DNA of 64,000 bases from Apoda limacodes (taxonomy: Eukaryota > Arthropoda > Insecta > Lepidoptera > Limacodidae): NCBI GenBank assembly GCA_946406115.1, contig OX291561.1, positions 2,720,273 to 2,784,272 of the forward strand. The letters are read 5' to 3'. A model generated the notes under the pieces. That model saw only the letters and a program-made list of their open reading frames with translations, had not been told where the DNA came from and ran no database searches. Positions 55,354 to 64,000 of this stretch are shown one piece after another; the first letter of the stretch is position 1; every line of letters begins with the position of its first letter. A program made the position numbers and the translations under genes.

Positions 55354-58300
55354 TTACAAGCTTCGTCTCATTCTGTAGTTGTCTCGGGCATATCGTGCAC
55401 CTGCTTTGATTCCCTCCCAGGTCTCGAAACCAGCTTGCTCAATAAAATCAGGGTCTACCATAAATCCAAGCACAGTGTTGGAGCTGAGCCTATAAGCTGG
55501 CAATTCAAATGTATAAGAAAGTGGCACACCGACAGATTGGGCGTAATCCTTCGAGCTGCCTGAAGCTTCGTATAACACAAAGGCGACATTACCGACTATG
55601 TAGTTAGGATTAAAACTTTCCTTAACAGCATCAATAGCTTGTGCCATTCGTACTCCAACTAAATTTACAATAAGAGCGTTTGGAGGAAGAACTCCTGTGC
55701 CGTAACCAAAAAGGATCATGCTTCCGAAGCTATGGATATCTAGGTAAAGTTCCATGCGGTCTTTATGTTCGTCAACAATATCCCTTATGATGGAAGTCTC
55801 GGGTTCAGAAAAAGGCCCTCTGCCGTGGAATGTGTCAGAGCAGACGCTGTTGCTGGAGGCTTCAGACCAGAAGATGTCGAAGTTTCTGTTTAGGTCAACG
55901 CCAGCGCAGACGTTTCCAATCATGTAGCCGGTTGCTCTGTTTTTGCGCCAGAATCTGGACTGTTAAGGACAAAATTTTGATTTTTAGTTACCTTATTTTA
56001 ACTGTATGCTTAAGGTTTATGCAAGCCTAATATACTGCAGTGTATACTGCATACCACTGCAGATTTATACTATTATTACCTTTGTTTTCTGGGGTTTTAC
56101 TTTATGTCTGATCCAAAACAAATTCACTAAAGTATGCATGCATTATTAATATTAATTGAATTAAATTATTAGTGCTTTTCTAATGTTATCGATTATGAGA
56201 ATCAGACTTTACTAACGTAGAGAAAAACGAAAGAGAACTACAAATTTAATATTAAAAAGATTTGAACCTCACCGTTGTGTGGGTATAGACGTAACCATCG
56301 GGGTTGGCGATTGGGAGAATAATCCAATCTATATCCTGAAGCAAGTCTTGTTCAGTCACGTCAATTACAAGCTTGTGGATAGCGTAGAGGGTAGCAGGGA
56401 GTGTCACCCACTCTCGAGCGTGCAGGAGGGACTCCATGTAGACTACTGGTTTGCTTGTATCCTGAAAAAAAAATATCAACATAAATAAATACTTTCATAG
56501 CAAAGATGCAGTTAAAAGATTAACCTCGATCTAGGACTTAAACCTGCAACCATTACATAAAAAAAAACATATAAATAATTTATAAACGAAGAAAAATTAT
56601 TTCTATGTATGTATATTTACTTTTAATTCTGAATTCTATAAAGATTTTGTGCGTTTGTAAGATTTATGTACTTTATAAGTCACTTGGAGTTGAAAGAAAA
56701 ATAATGAATTATAATTATAATACATATGTATAATAAAATAAAGGACTTGAGTTTTTCTAGTGCAGATTGAAAGTACAGAGGACATAAAAATAATAAAAAG
56801 CGGATAATTCAAAATTGAATATAGACAACACAAAGTCTGCAATTTCCGGCGAAAACGATTATTTTAACAAGAATAAAACCAACAATCATTGATATTAAGT
56901 CTGTGAAGGTTGTGAGGCTTCAGTCAAGCGTCATGTAGGTAGGAAGTAGGAAGTAGGTACTAGGAATAGGAAAGTGATGAATTAGCATGATGTAATTTTA
57001 CATTTCCATTTCGTTACCAGTCCTCATACGTCTTCACTAGGCACCCAGGGCAATTTGGACCATAGTATTTCATGCGGAGCCCATTGGGATTGTAGACTTC
57101 ACTTGAAGTATGTAACTTATACTACTAATTCCGCATAAAAAAGAAATTAATTTTTTTATTACTACGTTAAGAAGCCTAAAATACTAAAGTTTATTAAGTC
57201 AATGCATGTTTGGGTATTGTGTACATACTTTTGTGTATGCGCAGGGTTTATGCAAGTCTGACAAATATACTGCAGTGTTTACTGTTTATAACTTTTAAGG
57301 CAGATTAACACTATACTTGACTTTACTACACTGTATTTCTATTCTAAAGGAAAATCAAGTACTAACATATAAACATACATGTATTTCCATTATTGCTGCT
57401 GAAGTGTTGTCTTGTGAGTCAAATAAATTTTATTCTATTTTATTTTTATTACCTGGAAATTGGTCGTAGATATTTTCAAGTATTTAATATTGCGGCCTTC
57501 AAAACTGGTTCCTGCGTTGATAAGGGTTACAGTATCAGGGTATGCGCTGGCTAAATTTTCAAGGAACGTGTCTACCTGAAAAAATTCATGAGTAATGTAC
57601 AATAAACGCAAATAATTGAAGTGTGAAAAAATATATATGTGCCTAGTTTAGCGGCCCAAACCTTACTACGTCGACGACTAGTTTGAATTTATGATACACA
57701 AATAATAGGGATCATAATGAAAATATTTATTACGACTACTCAAAATACTTTCCGTTAGTTTCAATATAGGGATATGTTGGTTTAAACCAGTTTTTCAACC
57801 TGGGTAAAGTAAACTAAAATCTAGAAATTTCATAGTAAAATTGACAGTTTAAAAGTGCTGTTAAAAAGTCTTTTTGAAAAAATATGCTTAAAGTTTAAGT
57901 TTGAGTTTGGGCTCTACGGAACCTCAGGGTCCCACCGGGAGTCTAAAAGAAATGAAGGACAATTTTAGTAAGGAGTATCACGACCAAGTAAGGATTAGAT
58001 GCAGAGGTCTGACGAAAGGCGACTAGACCGGGAAATCGTACAGTAAGTGCGGGGGGGGGCCTGGGATATTTCCCCACCAAAAATGTGTGAGGACAAGATT
58101 CCGACATTTGTTATTAATTGTCTTTATTTGGAAGCTTTAAAATTAGCATGATGTTGATATTTTGTCAAAAATTAAATATCTCATGATTAAGTACTAAAAA
58201 GTTCCTCGCTCTGCAAAAGGATGATGAACAACACAGATCTAAACTTAGATTTCCATTATTATTGAATTAGATTATAACTTAGATTATGGTTATTTTTAAA

Positions 58301-61300
58301 ATTAAGTATATCAAAACAAACTTCAACTTCAATGTAAAGGTTATGTACAAATAATTGGGTTGGCTTTTTTTTATCTCATGCAATCATTTTTTCCTACATG
58401 CTGTGCAGATTGGTTTAAGCTGTAGAACATGAAAGGAAATAACATACTGACAGACAGGTGCACATGCCAAATTAACAGACTACACGTTGTTTTTACCAGG
58501 AACAAAACTGATAAAATGTGTTGTAAGTGGTAAACAAAGAAACGTACCTCGACGTATGTATAGATTCTATCAAAAGAAACGCTAACAGTTCTGTTTTCAC
58601 TCCTCAGTGACGCTTTAGATAAAAGCTCTTCTTCTAAATCAATTAACCTGTAAAATAGAGACGTAGTGTCAAAAAAGAGGTAGTGTCAATAGAGAGGTAG
58701 TGTCAATAGAGAGGTAGTGTCAATAGAGAGGTAGTGTCAATAGAGAGGTAGTGTCAATAGAGAGGTAGTGTCAATAGAGAGGTAGTGTCAATAGAGAGGT
58801 AGTGTCAATAGAGAGGTAGTGTCAATAGAGAGGTAGTGTCAAAAGAGAGGTAGTGTCAATAGAGAGGTAGTGTCAATTTCAAATATTCTCTCAGTCCATA
58901 TAATAGTAATTTTGTGCCGAAAAACCTGTGACAGCAATCTTTTTAAAAACTACTAGTGGCGGTACCATACATTATTAAACTACAAAAACTTAGTTCTGGA
59001 AGCGATATTGGTTAGGGGTAACCTTTGCTGAAAAAAGCTTTATTTGGCTAATGACTCTTAAATCGTTAAAGCTATCAATCAATTTTTCTATTACAAGAAG
59101 TTGCCTAGTTGATTTCAAAAAAAAAATATGTTTAATTCAAAACGTATAAGGAGTCTTGAAGGGACACATAAACCGCGAAGATCACGCGCATTATCTGAAG
59201 TAGACAGACAGGCCAGTGGTGATAGAGAAAATTGCTACCCTATCCCACCCCAACCCACTCACTTTATCGCTTAGTACGCGGTTTACATCATCAATATGGA
59301 GACGCTACGCATTAGCATAACATGAGTTTAACGCCATGTAATACATACGTCATAAACGTAATACATACTTCATTAACGTAAAAATTCTAAGTACATAACT
59401 TTTTAATACCTACTTGCAGACAGGGGCTGTTTATCGGTTACGTTGTTACGGCTAAATACCTAAACCAAATTCGATGAAACTTGGCAGAGATATAAATTAG
59501 CATTAAAAGATATATATAGGGTATATAAAGAAGCCGACGCGAACGAAGTTACAGAAAAAAGCCAGTATTTTCAAATTAAAATAATGCCTGCAAATTAATT
59601 TTAGCAACTATTTAGCTCGATATATTGCGGTACGGTTTCGAGTTAAAAACTTAATTATTACTAAATAGTTCTCTAATTATGACCTAGATTTCATTTCTGA
59701 CGAAGAGCAAAAAAAATTGGATACCAAAAGCATAATTGGATTTTTTTATTTGGGATAACAAACAGTTGTCACACTAAAGCTTATTCACTAAAATACATCA
59801 GCACTGACTAAATTTATTGCATTAGAATTACAATGTTACTTAATTTATTTCTCTAATAACATTAAAAAAAAAAAAACAAATAATGGTGGTAGGGTAATTT
59901 ATTTTTTTAACATATTTACTGTAGATATTTTGCAACAAATCAACTGCAAAAAAATATATCGATACAATTATTAATCGAGTACAATGATTATAAAAATTTT
60001 AAACTTTGTCTCAAACTCTTCTTGATATAGGCTTGCATAGTTGTACACTAGAATATGAAGGATGCTTTACGCGTGTTAAAAGTTTCTTGTGCAGAGAGGT
60101 GATATTATATTATTGACATTGAATTGGGCACTCGAGAGGATTTCTTCAGGCTGTCGGCTATGGATTATATTGTCGACTGCATGACAATAAATATTTCTCA
60201 TTTTCATTTTATCAAAATATACCGAGAAAGCAAAGCCGGGATCAACACAAGGGTAGGAGGTATCTTCGCCATCCCATAAGGAAATTCGCCGAAGATTCAA
60301 AGTCACCAACATAGCTCAAACACCTAGTTAGCTGAGATAAGGTGATGAGCAGTCACATCGTGCATCGAACCAATAACCAATTTGAAAGAAAGGTTCTGGA
60401 GCTGTAACCATAAACTGAAAGAGGGCGACCTCTTACCAGAATACCTGGTTCCAGCCACAGGGAGCCATTGGACCCAGGCGGCGTAGAACTGACTATAGTG
60501 GAAACATATGTGTGAGGCCGATGTTCGGTAGTGGATGCTTACCTACACTTAATTAACAACAATATTTCCTACAAATTGACATGAACTCTGAAAAGTAAGA
60601 TTTAGTGCATGTATACAACGGGAATAATTCCCACGGGCTTTTTCTTTGTAAATTTTACCTTTCTCGTACAAAGAGCGCGTTCATAGTACTCACGAGCGTT
60701 AGCGAAGCGCATATTCTATCAAGTATGTATAAAAGCTGTCCTATGCCTTAAATGACATTTGCCTACACTACAAACGAGCAATTACAAGTTTTAACTTTAA
60801 CAATACTTTTTAATCCATAAATTCTCCCTCTCTTCGGTTATATTTGTACTCACAAATGTGATGAAAAACATTGTGTGTAACACGGGTGGTACGGTAATTA
60901 CAAACTCGTGTCATTAAAGCCTGAAGGCCTGAATAGCCGCTCGTTAGTAATTTTCACCTTACCATCCTTAATACAGAATGTACTATAACGTTTTTGGACA
61001 TTTTATTCCTAGCAAATAGCGGTAACTGTGCATAAAAATATTAAGAATGGCAACGGTGTCATTCTTAATATTTTCATTAACGGTGTTTCACCAATGGCAT
61101 TCCAGCCCTAAACGAGAAATATTATTATTATTTACTGTCTCTTTTTTCTTAACACTTCTAGGAATTAAACTATTCAACTTATAATTTAACGAATTATCCC
61201 ATTTCGGCCATCGACAGCCGTTTGAGCAGACATATATGAAGTAAGCTACTAGCTATAATTGTATGTAACTTTTTTAACCTTCCCTAAACCATGTGTGCTC

Positions 61301-63301
61301 TAACAGTCCCCAGTGACATAAAATCTTTGTAACTCTTTAAAAAAATTGCACGGCTTTTTTTATGCTTTCAGCAGCTGCAGTTGCGACGTTTGCCAAACTG
61401 CTCAATGACAATAGTTTAATAATCGCGTCACCAACGCAACACACAACGCGCAGACCAAGTGCGTCGTAGATTTATAGTAAAATGCAGCATTTCAAGAATA
61501 TTTGTATTTATTTCGACTTATTTATCATTAATTAATATATAGGGTTTAAAGACTTAAATGGCATATGGAATGAATAAACAAGAAACATGAGCTCTTTTAG
61601 ATGAAAGTAATAGATGAGACTTTTTACCTGAAAATGGGGACGAAGAGGATAATTTGAATTGAAAGTCAGATGAAAGTCAAGAGGAAGTGGAACAAAATAT
61701 TCGGGTGATGAGCCATATATAATTTCCCCTTATAATAAAACTAAAAGTGGACTAGATGTTATTGACAAACTTTTCAGAAAATATGACGTGTCTCGTAATT
61801 GTAAGCGCCCCTTTACTATATTTTTTTCAATATAAACTATGCTGACATCAATGCCATGATTATACGAATGTTGCATAAATACAGAAAACTGATCATAAAA
61901 GCAACTTAATTCGTAATTTTGAAATTTCTTTGACGAAAGATCATTTGAAAAACCACAAATGTACGGATTTTAAAAGATTCTCGTAAGCTCCTACATAAAT
62001 TGCTTGGCGAAATACCCCCTGTATCGCAGGCAAAAATGCCAAGTTATAAAACAAGGTGTTCAGAATGACAGTAAGAAAAATCAGTAAACCAAATATTTTC
62101 TTGGAAAAATTGTACAAAATTTAATCAGTCTGTATCTCAACTGACTGACTAAACTAGTTTATTTTTATTGATTTTATATGCCTTATAATATCAATTTTAA
62201 AAATCTAAGATGTATGAAAAGTGCTTGATTACTCTTTTATTGTGGAACTTAGTCCAAAAAAGAGTATGTTTAAGTTCATATGAGATTACTATATTTTGTT
62301 ATTTTGTTGTTAAAAATGTTGATTATTTTACTTGGATTTGTTTAATAAAACAAACAAATAATTACAAATTACACATACCTTGCCCTGATAATTCTTGGGG
62401 TCTGAGAAACCCGATACGGTTTGCAAAGTAATTTTTAGGCACGTGGTTCATGAAGGGTTTACCTAATTTACCAAACTTACTCTTTAACATTTTCCACCGC
62501 AACTTTGTACTCCACTCCTGCGGCGCTAAGAGCATCTTCTAGCAGTTGTCGTTTTTCCTTTGGGACGAGAACTTGACCAGAACGTTCTGGAACTGCAATG
62601 GACCAGACGTCCAGGTCTAGCTGGTTCTCTATTTCATTTACTAGTTTTACTTCATCTACATTTTTTACATTTATTTCGAATACGGAGTGCCTGAAATACA
62701 GATTTATGGATTTATATACACAAATCGGTAATAAAACATGCAACGTTTTTGTCTGTTTGTCTGTTTTCATGACTAATAATCATGAAAGGTAATAGATTTT
62801 GATAAAGAAACACATCATGTAAATAAAAATTCAAAATCACGTATTTAGGGTCTTTTACTCCAACTAAATCATAAAAAACGAAAGTTCATATATTATTTGG
62901 TGATAATGACGTTGCTATCGGTACTAGAAAAGGATCTAAGCGGATGTATCGAGGCATGTAGAGAGCGGGATGTTGAATAAGCAACAAATTTAAAGTGTTT
63001 TGCTTCTTTCATATACTTATTACGTTGTTATGAATTCATGGACTAAAAGTAGTCCAATATGTGATTGTGAAGTTATTTTTTTATTTTAATTCGCCATTCG
63101 TATGAAGAAAGAAAATAAATTTTTCGCATTTGATTTAAAATAGATAGATAGTTAGTATTCTAATGTAAATAATATTAATGAGAGTGTTTATACTTTTTGA
63201 TAATACATTCAATTTATACACAAATTTACTTACCCTTCATATATTTCATTTTTGGCGTAAACTAAACTCAACAAAACTAACAAACCGACAAACCGATACA
63301 T
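55354..63301 (-). CDS. M14 metallocarboxypeptidase A-type zymogen, 431 aa
   Basis: Six exons: 63234-63301, 62481-62690, 58548-58647, 57453-57575, 56273-56461 and 55354-55959, all with GT-AG borders and one frame. Residues 1-16 are a signal peptide (MYRFVGLLVLLSLVYA), about 24-100 the Propep_M14 activation domain, and about 115-431 the Zn peptidase. Catalytic set complete: zinc ligands H181 and E184 (LLHAREW) and H306 (DIHSFG); R183, R235, N254-R255, Y360; general base E382 (YTFELPA). The S1' determinant equivalent to CPA residue 255 is K367 (YEASGSSKDY), not the Ile of CPA or Asp of CPB, so preference for C-terminal acidic residues is predicted, as in enzymes with a basic residue here (human CPO). 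Probably a secreted digestive enzyme trimming peptides after endopeptidases; tissue is inferred. The paralog at 42537-47923 lies downstream in the same orientation. The long intron 2 holds a piggyBac remnant and a minisatellite. Confidence 0.95.
56480..56700 (-). repeat. SINE-like block shared with 46810-47095
   Basis: Same ordered blocks as the copy in the paralog. It is in intron 4, upstream of the exon with the HAREW motif. Confidence 0.6.
58657..58877. repeat. 17-bp minisatellite abutting a 3' splice site
   Basis: About 12 to 13 copies of TAGTGTCAATAGAGAGG, nearly identical, with a few AAAAGAG or AAAAAAGAG variants. It ends about 10 bp from the acceptor of exon 3 (exon edge 58647). On the transcribed strand each unit is CCTCTCTATTGACACTA, pyrimidine-rich with a branch-site-like CTATTGAC. 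Confidence 0.95.
58878..60849. other. Intron sequence, no gene seen
   Basis: Part of intron 2 of the carboxypeptidase gene. A weak RTE-like phrase (AAAGTCACCAACATAGCTCA) occurs at about 60299. Nothing else is recognised. Confidence 0.4.
60850..60985 (+). repeat. Interspersed repeat, partner of 17262
   Basis: CACAAATGTGATGAAAAACA through TCGTTAGTAATTTTCACC and TTAATACAGAATGTACTATA. It is better preserved than the copy at 17262. Confidence 0.65.
61034..61076. repeat. Perfect short inverted repeat
   Basis: AAAATATTAAGAATG, a 10-bp spacer, then CATTCTTAATATTTT. Possible hairpin inside intron 2. Confidence 0.7.
61590..62090 (+). pseudogene. piggyBac-like transposase remnant
   Basis: The plus strand reads NKTKSGLDVIDKLFRKYDVS directly followed by RNCKRPFTIFFSI, matching the conserved K-GVD-VD-----Y---R---RWP--IF segment of piggyBac-type (DDE_Tnp_1_7) transposases. 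Upstream is an acidic stretch (DESQEEVEQNIR), as at the start of these proteins; downstream (about 61830-62060) are broken remains including NADINAM-like and cysteine-containing text. Stops and shifts are frequent, so the copy is dead. It is antisense within intron 2 of the carboxypeptidase gene. Terminal repeats and TTAA duplications were not located. Confidence 0.7.
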
Positions 63302-64000
63302 GTCTGTAACGATTTAATATCCGAGTAATTATGTTTGTAATATTTTTATTGATTCTATTTTATCAACTTCTATTTTTCATATCTTGATTCATTTTATCTA
63401 CCTATTTATTATTTATCGAAAATCCATCCATCACCCTAATGGAAATACGTCATTAGTATTGATTAAAATAAATAAAAATCTTTGTTCCTAGGATACGGTT
63501 ATCAAAGGCCACAAGGTTATTTTCTTTATCTGAAGTATAACACAAATTTAAGAAAAAACTATATATAAACTAATGGAAACAGAAGAAAATAAAAAAAACA
63601 ATATGATTGTTTAAAATCTTTATGAGTTGAGGTTAAAAGTCTTTTATATTTATATAAATCGTAATCTTTAAAACAATATTAAGAAGCTAATACACTTCAA
63701 GATTGTTCTAATTTAAATCTAACTAACATTGTACTACAAAAGGACAATAATGTCGATAATTGGTGGTAAGTAATTGTCTAACCGCAATAAAACGTACTTT
63801 GTCTATGTCTTTTCATTCATTAATATGTTTCTATGTCAGTAACGCCCCAAATCTATACTCTCTATACTACGCTTCTTCGTTACGTCGCGAACACGAGGAC
63901 GTGAAGAAATAATGATTTTCCGAAGTTTTAACGTCGGCCAAATCTATTCCTGCGTATAATTTGGTCGGTAAAAACTACAACCCAAAACGGCGTTTTTTGG
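63302..64000. other. Upstream region of active carboxypeptidase gene
   Basis: AT-rich, no coding frame. GATA-type words (AGATAA on the minus strand) lie within about 100 bp of the start codon, and an AATAAAAATA about 35-45 bp upstream could serve as a weak TATA box. These are only candidates. Confidence 0.35.

Noticed and set aside
58657..58877. Regular array that might be taken for a CRISPR
   Set aside because: Units of 17 bp are directly adjacent with no unique spacers, in a eukaryotic intron; it is a minisatellite.

Overview
The window looks like lepidopteran (moth or butterfly) nuclear DNA. It is AT-rich and intron-bearing, and it is filled with repeat types typical of Lepidoptera: tRNA-derived SINEs, the ATTATAAATGCG repeat family, jockey/CR1-like and RTE-like LINE ends, fold-back elements and LTR retrotransposons. 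The assignment rests on recognising these families and on the carboxypeptidase genes; no database search was possible.

Layout. 1-22796: almost no host coding sequence. It holds two weak candidate terminal exons (963-1298 minus; 7292-7506 plus), a long-TIR DNA element (2289-3417), SINEs, LINE 3' ends and unassigned AT-rich DNA. 22797-41765: a nested stack of transposons. A decayed Ty3/gypsy-type element is framed by 5-bp target duplications (ATAAC). Its gag is split by a DNA transposon with matching terminal repeats (23133-34456). That transposon is in turn split by a young LTR element (24657-31371) with apparently identical 616-bp LTRs and a 4-bp duplication (GTAC). A jockey-type LINE (about 35964-41508, minus) sits next to the outer element's polypurine tract. 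42537-63301: two M14 metallocarboxypeptidase genes in tandem on the minus strand, each with a signal peptide, a propeptide and clean GT-AG splice sites. They are separated and interrupted by LINE, SINE and minisatellite sequence. 61590-62090: a decayed piggyBac-like transposase lying inside the first long intron region of the upstream gene.

The two carboxypeptidases are the only well-supported host genes. The upstream one (55354-63301, 431 aa) keeps every catalytic residue and has lysine at the position equivalent to 255 of bovine CPA, which predicts preference for acidic C-terminal residues. The downstream one (42537-47923, 414 aa) is an intact open gene that has lost all three zinc ligands, the general base and two further substrate or transition-state residues. 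It reads as a secreted pseudoenzyme paralog. They probably arose by tandem duplication, as is usual for insect midgut digestive proteases; midgut expression is an inference.

The most notable observations are the catalytically dead carboxypeptidase, a 17-bp minisatellite that runs right into a 3' splice site of the active gene, and the multi-level transposon nest. The nest contains a recently mobile LTR element that lacks reverse transcriptase but keeps a protease joined in frame to an integrase C-terminus.
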